From positions 338,501-402,500 of the forward strand of contig NZ_OZ038523.1 of the NCBI RefSeq assembly GCF_964036595.1: 64,000 nucleotides of DNA, given 5' to 3'. The translations under genes and the position numbers were made by a program. The notes beneath the pieces were generated by a model. That model did not search any database. It saw only the letters and a list, made by a program, of their open reading frames with translations, and was not told the origin of the DNA. Position 1 is the first letter of the stretch, and every line of letters starts with the position of its first letter. The DNA is from Tenacibaculum sp. 190524A05c. GTDB lineage: Bacteria > Bacteroidota > Bacteroidia > Flavobacteriales > Flavobacteriaceae. This document shows, piece by piece, positions 1 to 9,217 of the stretch.

Positions 1-297
1 GCACGTAGTTTCGGATACTTCTTCGGAAGAGATCACAAAGTTCGTGTAAATACAATTTCACAATCGCCAACAGTAACAACTGCTGGTAGTGGAGTAAAAG
101 GATTCGATGGATTCTTAGCATATGCAGAAAAAATGTCTCCATTAGGAAATGCTACTGCATTAGAGTGTGCTGATTATACAATCTCATTGTTCTCTGATTT
201 AACAAAGAAAGTTACATTACAAAACTTATTCCATGATGGAGGATTCTCTAACATGGGTGTGAGTGATGCAGTAATGGAACGATTTACTGAAGAATAG
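1..297 (+). CDS. fabI: Enoyl-[acyl-carrier-protein] reductase FabI, 3' part only
   Basis: The window opens inside this gene, and 98 C-terminal codons are visible in frame 1, ending with TAG. The protein reduces the enoyl-ACP double bond in the last step of each cycle of fatty acid elongation (FASII) in the cytoplasm. The visible part carries the typical FabI end: an ARSFGYFFGRD stretch, the substrate-loop region VNTISQSPTVTTAGSGVKGF, the YAEKMSPLGN helix and a GGFSNMGV tail. The NAD-binding and catalytic Tyr/Lys part lies before the window. A strong hairpin terminator follows, so this is the last gene of its transcript. Confidence 0.9.
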   Translation, partial: ARSFGYFFGRDHKVRVNTISQSPTVTTAGSGVKGFDGFLAYAEKMSPLGNATALECADYTISLFSDLTKKVTLQNLFHDGGFSNMGVSDAVMERFTEE

Positions 298-330
298 ATT
301 TTTCTTATTACAAGAATTGAAATACAAGAA

Positions 331-357
331 TGCAAATCTTTAGATTTGCATTTTTTA
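331..357 (+). terminator. Rho-independent terminator after fabI
   Basis: Two perfect 9-base arms, TGCAAATCT and AGATTTGCA, are separated by two bases and followed by TTTTTT. The hairpin sits 34 bases after the fabI stop and just before the next gene, so it separates the two transcripts. Confidence 0.85.
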
Positions 358-370
358 TTGTTTATAGTTT

Positions 371-1150
371 ATGAGTAACATTTCGTTCATAGAAAAAGAA
401 TTAGAAGGACTTAGAAAAGAATTAAATCAACACGAGTTATATACATCTCTTAAAAATATAGATGATGTAAAAACTTTTATGGAATCTCATGTATTTGCAG
501 TTTGGGATTTTATGTCGTTGCTAAAGGCATTACAACAAGAGTTAACGTGTACAACATTACCTTGGTTTCCTAAAGTAAATACAAAAACAGCTCGTTTTAT
601 AAACGAAATTGTTTTGGGAGAGGAAACAGATGTAAATGAATTGGGAGAGCCTAGAAGTCATTTCGAAATGTATGTAGATGCAATGAAGCAAGCTGGAGCG
701 AGTACTTCAACCATAGCCAATTTTATTTCTGAAGTATATGACGGAACGAGTATTGAAAACGCTTTAGGGAAGAGTGAAGTATCTAAAGAGGTTTTAGAAT
801 TTGTAAAATTCACTTTTGATGTTATAAATACCAGAGAACCACATTTAATTGGATCTGTATTTACATTTGGTAGAGAAGATGTAATTCCTGATATGTTTAT
901 TGAAATTGTTAAGAATACAGAAGAAGAGAAAAATACCAATTATAGTAAGTTAACATATTACTTAAATAGACACATTGAACTAGATGGAGATGAACACGGA
1001 CCTTTATCATTAGAAATGATAGAAGAATTATGTGGTGATGACCAACAAAAATGGGATGATGTGTTGTTTTATGCCAAAGAAGCGCTTAGAAAGAGAATTC
1101 AGCTTTGGGATGGTATAGTAAAAGAAATAAACGCTTCAGTATTAGCTTAA
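371..1150 (+). CDS. DUF3050 family protein (heme-oxygenase-like helical fold)
   Basis: This 259-residue soluble protein has no signal peptide. It matches the DUF3050 family as I remember it: an ESHVFAVWDFMSLLK segment near residue 39, SHFEMY near residue 96, and a YYLNRHIELDGDEHGP segment near residue 207. DUF3050 proteins are predicted to have the all-helical heme-oxygenase/TenA-like fold. The spaced His, Glu and Asp residues (ESH, FE, RHxxxDGDEHG) resemble the ligand pattern of heme-oxygenase-like di-metal oxidases, but this is inference and no reaction is known to me. It starts 13 bases after the fabI terminator, and its stop codon touches the start of the glycosyltransferase gene, so the two are probably co-transcribed. 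Confidence 0.75.
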   Translation: MSNISFIEKELEGLRKELNQHELYTSLKNIDDVKTFMESHVFAVWDFMSLLKALQQELTCTTLPWFPKVNTKTARFINEIVLGEETDVNELGEPRSHFEMYVDAMKQAGASTSTIANFISEVYDGTSIENALGKSEVSKEVLEFVKFTFDVINTREPHLIGSVFTFGREDVIPDMFIEIVKNTEEEKNTNYSKLTYYLNRHIELDGDEHGPLSLEMIEELCGDDQQKWDDVLFYAKEALRKRIQLWDGIVKEINASVLA

Positions 1151-2110
1151 ATGAAATTGAATTTCTCCATAATTATTCCGGTATATAATCGTCCAAATGA
1201 AATCGATGAATTACTTGAAAGCTTTATTAAACAAGATTTTAGTGATGCTTATGAAATTATAATTGTGGAAGATGGTTCTGATAATTCTTCAGAAGAAATA
1301 GTAGATAAGTATACTTCAAATCTGAATATCAAATATTATTACAAAGAGAATTCAGGAGCTGGAATGTCGCGAAATTTCGGTATGGAAAGAGCAACAGGAA
1401 ACTACTTCATTATTTTAGATTCTGATGTTATTTTACCAAATACTTATTTGAGTAGTGTGAAGAAGGCTTTGATACAGAACTTTACGGATGCTTTTGGCGG
1501 ACCGGATAAAGCTCATGAGAGTTTTACTCCTTTACAAAAGGCAATCAATTATTCTATGACTTCTGTTTTTACTACAGGAGGAATTAGAGGAAAAAAGAAA
1601 AGTGTTGGTAAATTCCAACCTAGAAGCTTTAATATGGGGATTTCCAAGGAAGCTTTCGATACAACAAAAGGATTTAATCATTACAAAGTAGGAGAGGATA
1701 TTGACTTATCTTTTCGATTATGGGGAGAAGGTTACGAAACGCAATTAATTTCTGATGCTTATGTGTATCATAAGCGAAGAACAAGTATCAAACAATTTTT
1801 CAAGCAAACCTTTTCTTTTGGAACAGCGCGTCCAGAATTAAACAGGAGATTTCCAAGTACAAAGAAAATTACCTTCTGGTTTCCAAGTGTTTTTATTTTA
1901 GGATTAGATCTATTTTTAATCTTAGCCATATTCGGATACTGGCAATTTTTAATATGTTACGTTTTGTATTTTGTAGTTTTGTTTTTAGATTCTTTACTAC
2001 AAAATAAAAGTATTAAAGTTGCTTATTTGAGTATTATAACCACACTTACTCAATTTTATGGTTACGGTTTAGGATTCTTAAAATCTTTTCTATTTAAGAG
2101 TTCTGAATAA
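1151..2110 (+). CDS. Family 2 glycosyltransferase with C-terminal membrane segments
   Basis: A 319-residue GT-A fold glycosyltransferase, predicted to move a sugar from a nucleotide-sugar donor onto an unknown acceptor at the inner face of the cytoplasmic membrane. It starts with the classic SIIIPVYNRPNE strand, then VEDGSDN near residue 40 and the metal-binding DSD near residue 92. A GEDIDLSFRLWGEG motif near residue 180 should hold the catalytic base. The last 80 residues contain two or three hydrophobic segments (about 237-258, 262-283 and 290-310) that anchor it in the membrane. The ATG follows the stop of the DUF3050 gene with no gap, which suggests translational coupling. The acceptor cannot be told from the sequence. 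Confidence 0.87.
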   Translation: MKLNFSIIIPVYNRPNEIDELLESFIKQDFSDAYEIIIVEDGSDNSSEEIVDKYTSNLNIKYYYKENSGAGMSRNFGMERATGNYFIILDSDVILPNTYLSSVKKALIQNFTDAFGGPDKAHESFTPLQKAINYSMTSVFTTGGIRGKKKSVGKFQPRSFNMGISKEAFDTTKGFNHYKVGEDIDLSFRLWGEGYETQLISDAYVYHKRRTSIKQFFKQTFSFGTARPELNRRFPSTKKITFWFPSVFILGLDLFLILAIFGYWQFLICYVLYFVVLFLDSLLQNKSIKVAYLSIITTLTQFYGYGLGFLKSFLFKSSE

Positions 2111-2140
2111 TTTTTAAAGAATTTTCAAATCATTACAATA

Positions 2141-2225
2141 CGTCATTACGAGGAACTAACGACGAAGTAATCTCACTTTTGATTGATAGATTGCTTCATT
2201 TCCTTGTACTTCATTCGCAATGACG
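2141..2225. repeat. Palindromic intergenic repeat, CGTCATT...AATGACG type
   Basis: The outer arms CGTCATT (2141-2147) and AATGACG (2219-2225) are exact inverted copies. An inner pair, GAAGTAATCT (2163-2172) and AGATTGCTTC (2188-2197), matches at 9 of 10 positions. It fills the space between two convergent genes. The wording resembles dispersed palindromes that recur between genes in many Bacteroidota genomes. This is the only copy in the window, so its repetitive nature is inferred. Confidence 0.6.
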
Positions 2226-2267
2226 ATAAAATATCTTTGCAGCAATGACATTTTATTAATAGGAATT

Positions 2268-2972
2268 TTATGAAGAAGTTATAATATTTAAAATTCTTTT
2301 TATTTCTTCTGAGTCAGAGACTGTTTGAGGTATTTCATCAAAATTCAAGGCAGGACTTTCTTCAATTGTAATTGAAGCAGAAGCATGAACCTCGGTAAAA
2401 CCCGCATTTTTGAATTCAGCAACGTTTTTCGAGTTGAGTCCAGATCCAGGTAGAATGATAATCTGATTACTAAATTTCTCCTTTAGATCTTTTAATAACA
2501 TTATTCCTTCTAAAGCTTTGTTTTTTTGACCAGAAGTTAAAACTCGATTTACTTTTAAATCAATTAATTGCTGTATTCCTTCGATAGGATTCGTAACCAA
2601 ATCAAAAGCTCTATGAAATGTAAAAGGAAGAGGATAAGCTAATGAAATTAATTCTTTAGTTCTTTCTAAGTCAATAGTATTATCTTTCATTAAAACACCT
2701 GAAACAATCCCATTTGCACCTAATGATTTACATTTTATAATGTCTTGTTTCATAATGTCGAATTCGGCTTCGGAGTACACAAAATTCCCGCTTCTTGGTC
2801 GAATAAGAACAAAGGTTTCTATGGATAATTCCGAAATTACCTTTTGAATCAATCCATAAGAAGGCGTAATTCCACCAGAATTCAATTCAGAACACAACTC
2901 TATTCGATGAGCTCCAGCTTGTTCTGCATTTAATGCCGATTGATATGAATTTGCACAAATCTCTAATTTCAT
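2268..2972 (-). CDS. cutC: CutC family TIM-barrel protein
   Basis: This 234-residue cytoplasmic protein has the CutC signature: LEICANSYQSALNAEQAGAH at the N-terminus, then RIELCSEL and a GGITPSYG segment, an LIRPRSGNFVYS strand and FHRAFD near residue 125. It is called a copper homeostasis protein because of work on E. coli cutC, but the link of the family to copper is disputed. Its start codon overlaps the stop of the hexosaminidase gene by one base (TAATG), so the two are translated together. It therefore belongs to a glycan-degradation unit, and a role in sugar metabolism is as plausible as one in copper handling. The length is normal for the family. Confidence 0.85.
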   Translation of the reverse strand: MKLEICANSYQSALNAEQAGAHRIELCSELNSGGITPSYGLIQKVISELSIETFVLIRPRSGNFVYSEAEFDIMKQDIIKCKSLGANGIVSGVLMKDNTIDLERTKELISLAYPLPFTFHRAFDLVTNPIEGIQQLIDLKVNRVLTSGQKNKALEGIMLLKDLKEKFSNQIIILPGSGLNSKNVAEFKNAGFTEVHASASITIEESPALNFDEIPQTVSDSEEIKRILNIITSS

Positions 2973-5233
2973 TATTCAATAAGTATTTCATCAATAAAGG
3001 TCCAAGCTCGGTAACCACCACCTTGTCTTCCTTTAGGGATAACACCAAAATTAGGAATCTCAATTTTAATCGTTTTGGCTTTTGCATTTTTTAACTTTGC
3101 TTGGAAATCCACTAATAATCCTTCATTATTGATATTGAATGTTTGTTTTTCGGTATTGTCAAATTTTATTGACAGCTTTTGAGGTGCATAAATCCACTGA
3201 CCATTACCATTATAAAATCTTGTTTTAATTGAGTTGATTGTCGTTATACTATCTAAATCTATAGTTATAGTTATATCATCACCAAAGAAACCTAACCATT
3301 CTTTATCCCCGTAGCGTTTATTACTTCCAGAAATTCCATTAATTAAAGCTTGTTTTCCTCCCGCGTTATAAGATTCGTTTGGTTCTACACTTAGTGTAAT
3401 GTTTTTTCCAACGGCTTTGTGTAAGTTAATTCTGTTTTGATGGATATTACTTATTTTATTGGCTCCCTTAAAACTAGCAGCTTTTATTGTAGTTGTTTCA
3501 TTGATATCTATTGGCTTTGTATATACATTGGAGTTTTCTGTTGGATTGTTACCATTTAAAGTATATCTAATTTGTGCGTCTTTGGTAGCAGATGAAAGAG
3601 AATACATAAGCTTGTTATCTTCATTTCTTCCAAGATTTCCAGATACTTCATATAAATGATTAGCGAAATTTACTTTTTTAGATGTTAGTCTATCTTGAAA
3701 TTGAATTAACCTATTTTTAAAATCTTCAAAATTTTTATGGTCAGGTTTAGACCATAGCACTTCTGCTAGTGCAATTGCTCTCGGAAAAGCCATATATTCA
3801 ACTTTTTCAGGAGTTTTCATATACTCTGTCCAAACGTTTCCTTGAGCACCTAAAACATATTTAGATTCTTCTTTAGTCAATTCTTCTGGAATAGGATTAA
3901 AACTATAAACTTTTTCAAGTGGTAAAAAACCACCAATAGCTAAAGGTTCATTTTCATTTTCTGATTGATAATAATCAAAATAACAATGAGACAATGGAGT
4001 TAATATCACATTATGATGTTCTTTTGCTCCTTTAATTGCACCTTCATTTCCACGCCAAGACATTACTGTTGCATTAGGAGCTAAGCCTCCTTCTAAAATT
4101 TCATCCCAACCAATAATTTGTTTCCCCTTGGAGTTGATATATTTTTCCATTCTAGAGATAAAATAGCTTTGTAAACCATTTTCATCTTTTAGGTTTTTCT
4201 CTTTGATTAATTCTTGACAGAAAGTAGAGTTTTTCCATTTTGTTTTGGGAGTTTCATCTCCGCCAATATGAATGTATTTGCCAGGAAATAGTTCAATAAC
4301 TTCGTCAATTACATCTTCAAGAAACTTAAAGGTTGTTTCCGAAGGACAATATACTTCATCAAAAACTCCCCATTTTGTGGCTACTTCAACTTTTTCTCCA
4401 GTACATCCTAATTCTGGATAAGCGGCAATTGCAGCTTGGGAATGTCCAGGCATTTCTATTTCGGGAATAATTTCTACAAAGCGTTCAGATGCATATTGTA
4501 CAATCTCCTTTATCTCTTTTTGCGTATAATAACCGCCATATCTTATTCCATCATATTCTTGTGGTTGATCATTATAGTGCCCAATTAAAGTTTCATCTCT
4601 AAATGCGGCTATTTCTTGTAGCTTAGGATATTTCTTTATTTCAATTCTCCAACCTTGATCTTCCGTTAAATGCCAATGAAAAGTATTGTATTTCAATGAT
4701 GCAATAACGTCAATGTATTTTTTAATGAATGATATAGAAAACATATGTCTCGCAACGTCTAAATGCATTCCTCTATAAGCAAATTCAGGTTTATCTTTAA
4801 TTTCTAAACATTGTATTGCAATTTCTTTTGTATCATTATTTGTTGGTAATAATTGTATTAACGATTGTACCGCATAAAAAGCTCCTTTAGCGGTTTTGGA
4901 CTTTATTTGAATATCTTTTTCAGTTATTGATAAATGATATTCTTCGTCATTATTAATTTTTTCGTCAATTGAAAAAAGTACTTGAGTTTTCTTTTGAAGT
5001 GAGTTTGGAGAAATTCGAAGATTTGTTTTTAAATATGATTGAAAGTAATCGATCACTAAAGATAATTCTTGATCACCAGTAATATGTGTGTTATTAGAAA
5101 GTAAAAAAACTCCTTCAGTTATGTTTTGAAAATTAGGCAAAGGAATTATACTTGGTTGAATTGGTTTCTCAATCTTTTTTGCGCACTGTGTAAATGTTAA
5201 TAGAAGAAGAATGAAGTACTTTAAAATTTTCAT
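2972..5233 (-). CDS. Beta-N-acetylhexosaminidase, GH20 lipoprotein
   Basis: A 753-residue enzyme predicted to remove terminal beta-linked GlcNAc or GalNAc from glycans. A lipoprotein signal (FTQC, Cys17) places it on a membrane facing the periplasm or the surface. The order is a GH20b-type N-terminal domain (about 30-150), then the GH20 barrel (about 155-500). The barrel shows FHWHLTEDQGWR and the catalytic Asp-Glu pair in HIGGDET (about 326-327), as used in substrate-assisted catalysis. A chitobiase-like C-terminal region follows (YTLNGNNPTENS), and then a discoidin-like module (about 620-753). It is divergent from the GH92 gene with only 40 bases between them, and is the first gene of a two-gene unit with cutC. 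Confidence 0.92.
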   Translation of the reverse strand: MKILKYFILLLLTFTQCAKKIEKPIQPSIIPLPNFQNITEGVFLLSNNTHITGDQELSLVIDYFQSYLKTNLRISPNSLQKKTQVLFSIDEKINNDEEYHLSITEKDIQIKSKTAKGAFYAVQSLIQLLPTNNDTKEIAIQCLEIKDKPEFAYRGMHLDVARHMFSISFIKKYIDVIASLKYNTFHWHLTEDQGWRIEIKKYPKLQEIAAFRDETLIGHYNDQPQEYDGIRYGGYYTQKEIKEIVQYASERFVEIIPEIEMPGHSQAAIAAYPELGCTGEKVEVATKWGVFDEVYCPSETTFKFLEDVIDEVIELFPGKYIHIGGDETPKTKWKNSTFCQELIKEKNLKDENGLQSYFISRMEKYINSKGKQIIGWDEILEGGLAPNATVMSWRGNEGAIKGAKEHHNVILTPLSHCYFDYYQSENENEPLAIGGFLPLEKVYSFNPIPEELTKEESKYVLGAQGNVWTEYMKTPEKVEYMAFPRAIALAEVLWSKPDHKNFEDFKNRLIQFQDRLTSKKVNFANHLYEVSGNLGRNEDNKLMYSLSSATKDAQIRYTLNGNNPTENSNVYTKPIDINETTTIKAASFKGANKISNIHQNRINLHKAVGKNITLSVEPNESYNAGGKQALINGISGSNKRYGDKEWLGFFGDDITITIDLDSITTINSIKTRFYNGNGQWIYAPQKLSIKFDNTEKQTFNINNEGLLVDFQAKLKNAKAKTIKIEIPNFGVIPKGRQGGGYRAWTFIDEILIE

Positions 5234-5273
5234 TTTAGTATATTAGAATCCTAAAAATAAGAATCTAAACCAA

Positions 5274-8195
5274 ATGAAACCTAAAACAATTCTCCTTTTC
5301 TTGATAGGATTATTAGTAACGAATTGTAAAAACAAACCAATTACTCCCGCTAAAATTACCAAACCTTTAATTTCTTATGTGAATCCGTTTATTGGAACGG
5401 GTGGTCACGGACATACATATCCTGGAGCAACAATGCCATTTGGAATGATGCAATTAAGTCCTGATACTCGATTAGATGGATGGGATGGATGTTCTGGTTA
5501 TCATTATTCCGATGAATATATTTATGGATTTTCTCATACACATTTAAGTGGTACGGGTGTTTCAGATTATGGTGATGTTTTATTAATGCCAACAAATGAT
5601 ATTCTTTTTAATAATGGTTCGGATAGTAAAAAAGGGTATCGATCTAAGTTCTCTCATAAAAAAGAAGTTGCAGAGGCTGGTTATTATAAAGTTCATTTAG
5701 ATGATACAAATATTGATGTTGAATTAACAGTTTCAGAACGAAGTGGTATGCATAAATATCAGTTTCCTTCTAGTGAAAACCAAGTGGTAATTCTCGATTT
5801 AATTCATCGTGATGAATTATTAGATGGAGTTATTAATATGGTTTCTGATAAAGAAATATCTGGATATCGATTTTCAAAAGCATGGGCTACCGATCAGAAA
5901 TTATTCTTCTATATTAAATTTTCGCATTCAATTGAAGGTAAACTAGATCACTTAGTTCCAAAGAATAGAGAACAAATTGCTGGTTTTGTTTTTGAAAACC
6001 CAAAGAACGAACCAGTTTATGTTAAAATTGGAATCTCTGCTGTAGATATTGAAGGAGCGAAAAAGAATTTAGATCAAGAAATCGGTAACAAGTCTTTTGA
6101 AGAAGTTAGGAATGATGCACAACAAGCTTGGACAAAACAATTAGAGAAAATTGTAGTAGAAGGTGATAATGAAGATTATAAAACTAATTTCTATACGAGC
6201 ATGTATCATGCAATGGTTGCTCCAAATATATATCAAGATGTAGATGGAAGATATAGAGGAATGGATTTAAAAGTTCATGAAACTAAAGCCTTTGATTATT
6301 ATACAGTATTTTCTCTTTGGGATACGTACAGAGCTACACATCCTTTGTACACTATTATTGAACAAGAACGCACGAATGATTTTATTAATACTTTTTTAGC
6401 GAAGTATGACGAAGGAGGAATTATGCCAATTTGGGATTTATCTGCAAATTATACAGGTTGTATGATTGGTTATCATGCTGTTCCTGTAATTGCTGATGCT
6501 TATTTGAAAGAAATTCAAGGATATGATGCAGAGAAAGCTTTACAAGCTATGAAACACTCAGCAACTAGAGACAAATTGGGATTAGCATCGTATAAAAGTC
6601 TTGGATATATTCCTGTGGAAAAAGAAAGTGAATCCGTTTCTAAAACCTTAGAATATGCTTATGATGATTGGACGATTGCTCAAATGGCTAAAGTCATGAA
6701 TAAGTCTGATGATTATAAAACTTACACAGAAAGAGCTCAAAATTATAAGAATATTTTCGATCCGAAATCTCAATTTATGAGAGGTCGTTTTAGAAATACT
6801 TGGTTTGCTCCATTTGATCCTTATGAAGTAAACTTTAATTATACAGAGGCTAATGCTTGGCAGTATAGTAATTATGTTCCTCAAGATATTTCAGGATATA
6901 TGAAGTTGCTAGGAGGTAAGTCAGTTTTAGAGAAGAATCTGGATACACTATTTAAAGCGGAAGCAGAAACTTCTGGTCGTCATCAAGTTGATATTACAGG
7001 ATTAATTGGTCAGTATGCACATGGAAATGAACCAAGTCACCACATGGCATATTTGTACAATTTTGTTGGTAAACCTCATAAAACTCAAGAAAAGATTCAG
7101 CAAATTTTAACTGAACAGTACACAAATTCACCAGATGGAATTTCAGGAAATGAAGATTGTGGGCAAATGAGTGCTTGGTATATTTTTAGCTCTTTAGGAT
7201 TTTATCCTGTAACACCAGGATCGAATCAGTATATCATAGGAAAACCTTTATTTGATAAAGCTTCCATCAATTTAGAAAATGGTAAAGTATTCACCATTCA
7301 AGCCAACAATCTCAATGATAATAATAGTTACATAAAAGAAGCATTCTTAAATGGAGCATCGTTGAATAGAACGTATATCACTCATGAAGAAATTATGAAT
7401 GGAGGAACTTTAGTTTTTGAAATGACAAATACTCCTTCAGATTGGGGAACAAAAGAAGAAGAACTACCTATAACTAAGATTGACGAACATGTAATAGTTC
7501 CTGCACCTTTCATAGAAAAAGGAGATGTAGCCTTTAAAGGAAGTACCGAAGTTGTATTGTCAAATGTTGAAAAAGATGTAAGTACTTATTATTCATTAAA
7601 CGGAAATACATTTCAGGAATATAAGAGTCCTTTTACCATTGAAGAAAAGTCGACATTACAAGTTTATTCTCAAAAAGGAGAAATTAAAAGCTCCGTCATT
7701 ACTACAGATTTCTATAAAATTGATCCAAATATTAAAATCGAATTAAAAACTAAATATGCGAATCAATATAATGCAGGAGGAGATAACGCTTTAATTGATG
7801 GAATTTTAGGAACAGAAGATTTTAGAACAGGAACATGGCAAGGATACTGGAATGAAAATGTTGAGGCCATAGTAGATCTTGGTAAAATTAAAACAATTTC
7901 AAATGTGCAAGTCAACTTTTTGAGAGACCAACGTTCTTGGATTTTCTTACCAACCAATGTTGAAATCCATCATTCTGTAGATGGAAAAAGATTTCGAAAA
8001 ATTAAAGATTGGAAAGCACCAAAATCTTTTAATACGGATGATGTGGAAATATCAAGTGTTATTGCTTCTCAAAAAATTAAAGCAAAATATATTAAGGTAG
8101 TTGCAAAGAAACTTGGAAAGTTACCAGAATGGCACTTGGGATATCCTCATGATGGACGATCATGGATTTTTATAGACGAAATAATGATAAAATAA
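5274..8195 (+). CDS. GH92 alpha-mannosidase lipoprotein
   Basis: A 973-residue exo-acting alpha-mannosidase of family GH92, a calcium-dependent inverting family that trims alpha-1,2-, 1,3- or 1,6-mannose from N-glycans. A lipoprotein signal ends in VTNC (about residue 18). Family landmarks are clear: VNPFIGTGGHGHTYPGATMP near residue 38, SGTGVSDYGD, the WDTYRATHPL segment near residue 350, EPSHHMAYLYNF near residue 585 and GNEDCGQMSAWY near residue 625. The C-terminus adds a chitobiase-like domain (about 750-815) and a discoidin-like F5/8 C domain (about 830-973), much like the neighbouring GH20 protein. It leads an operon with the asparaginase and the importer. The exact linkage preference cannot be told. 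Confidence 0.93.
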   Translation: MKPKTILLFLIGLLVTNCKNKPITPAKITKPLISYVNPFIGTGGHGHTYPGATMPFGMMQLSPDTRLDGWDGCSGYHYSDEYIYGFSHTHLSGTGVSDYGDVLLMPTNDILFNNGSDSKKGYRSKFSHKKEVAEAGYYKVHLDDTNIDVELTVSERSGMHKYQFPSSENQVVILDLIHRDELLDGVINMVSDKEISGYRFSKAWATDQKLFFYIKFSHSIEGKLDHLVPKNREQIAGFVFENPKNEPVYVKIGISAVDIEGAKKNLDQEIGNKSFEEVRNDAQQAWTKQLEKIVVEGDNEDYKTNFYTSMYHAMVAPNIYQDVDGRYRGMDLKVHETKAFDYYTVFSLWDTYRATHPLYTIIEQERTNDFINTFLAKYDEGGIMPIWDLSANYTGCMIGYHAVPVIADAYLKEIQGYDAEKALQAMKHSATRDKLGLASYKSLGYIPVEKESESVSKTLEYAYDDWTIAQMAKVMNKSDDYKTYTERAQNYKNIFDPKSQFMRGRFRNTWFAPFDPYEVNFNYTEANAWQYSNYVPQDISGYMKLLGGKSVLEKNLDTLFKAEAETSGRHQVDITGLIGQYAHGNEPSHHMAYLYNFVGKPHKTQEKIQQILTEQYTNSPDGISGNEDCGQMSAWYIFSSLGFYPVTPGSNQYIIGKPLFDKASINLENGKVFTIQANNLNDNNSYIKEAFLNGASLNRTYITHEEIMNGGTLVFEMTNTPSDWGTKEEELPITKIDEHVIVPAPFIEKGDVAFKGSTEVVLSNVEKDVSTYYSLNGNTFQEYKSPFTIEEKSTLQVYSQKGEIKSSVITTDFYKIDPNIKIELKTKYANQYNAGGDNALIDGILGTEDFRTGTWQGYWNENVEAIVDLGKIKTISNVQVNFLRDQRSWIFLPTNVEIHHSVDGKRFRKIKDWKAPKSFNTDDVEISSVIASQKIKAKYIKVVAKKLGKLPEWHLGYPHDGRSWIFIDEIMIK

Positions 8196-8199
8196 TAGG

Positions 8200-9207
8200 A
8201 TGAAAGGAAAAAATAGAATAAAAAATACGATGATTTTTACAGTAGGTTTGTTTGCTATTACATTCTTACAGAGTTGTAATTCGAATACTGTTTCAAATAA
8301 AGAAGTAGTAAATGAGATTCTAAACACAGAGAAAATAACACCAGTTGTTATCGGAACTTGGAATTTTCCAAAAGCTATTGAAGCAGCAAGTCAAGTTCTT
8401 AAAAATGGTGGATCTGCATTAGATGCCGTTGAACAAGGATGTAGAGCGGAGGAGGCAAATGCAGAGAATCAAACCGTTGGAATTGGAGGATTACCTGATA
8501 GAGATGGAAATGTAACTCTTGATGCTTGTGTGATGAATGAAAAAGGAGATTACGGAGCCGTGGTTGGAGTTCAAAATATAAAGCATGTAGTTTCTTTAGC
8601 CAGAAAAGTTATGGAAGATACACCACATGCATTGTTATCTGGTAGAGGTGCAGAGCAATTTGCTGAATCTATAGGTTTTGAACAGGAAGAATTATTAACG
8701 GAGTCTTCTAAAAAAGCTTGGGAAGAGTGGAAGATAAAATCGGAATATAAACCGATTATTAATATAGAAAATCACGATACGATTGGAATGCTAGCAATGG
8801 ATGCTGAAGGAAATATTTCGGGAGCTTGTACCACAAGTGGATTGGCTTATAAAATGGCAGGCCGAATCGGAGATTCTCCAGTTGTTGGAGCAGGATTATT
8901 TGTGGATAATGAAGTAGGAGCAGCAGTAGCAACAGGATTAGGGGAAGAGGTATTAAAAACCGTTGGAAGTTTTTTAATTGTAGAGCTAATGCGACAAGGG
9001 AAATCCCCACAAGAAGCATGTGAGGAAGCCATTAAAAGAATTGTAAATAAACCGAATAGTAATTATAAAGATTTCCAAGTATGTTATATCGCCATGAATA
9101 AAAAAGGAGAAGTAGGAAGTTATGCAATTCATGAATGGTTTAGTTATAACATTTATACAAACGGAGAAAGTAAAAACGTAAAGTCAGATTTTTATCTGAA
9201 ACCATAA
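8200..9207 (+). CDS. N4-(beta-N-acetylglucosaminyl)-L-asparaginase (glycosylasparaginase)
   Basis: A 335-residue N-terminal-nucleophile hydrolase that splits the GlcNAc-Asn bond, the last step of N-glycoprotein breakdown. It should cleave itself before Thr194 in HDTIGM, the same motif as in human aspartylglucosaminidase, and that Thr is the catalytic nucleophile. Other family segments are GTWNFP near residue 50, NGGSALDAVEQGC and GIGGLPDRDGNVTLDAC. A signal with a possible lipobox (LQSC) suggests export to the periplasm. It starts four bases after the GH92 stop. Its place between a mannosidase and a sugar importer fits a role in N-glycan use. Confidence 0.92.
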   Translation: MKGKNRIKNTMIFTVGLFAITFLQSCNSNTVSNKEVVNEILNTEKITPVVIGTWNFPKAIEAASQVLKNGGSALDAVEQGCRAEEANAENQTVGIGGLPDRDGNVTLDACVMNEKGDYGAVVGVQNIKHVVSLARKVMEDTPHALLSGRGAEQFAESIGFEQEELLTESSKKAWEEWKIKSEYKPIINIENHDTIGMLAMDAEGNISGACTTSGLAYKMAGRIGDSPVVGAGLFVDNEVGAAVATGLGEEVLKTVGSFLIVELMRQGKSPQEACEEAIKRIVNKPNSNYKDFQVCYIAMNKKGEVGSYAIHEWFSYNIYTNGESKNVKSDFYLKP

Positions 9208-9217
9208 TTAATAATAT

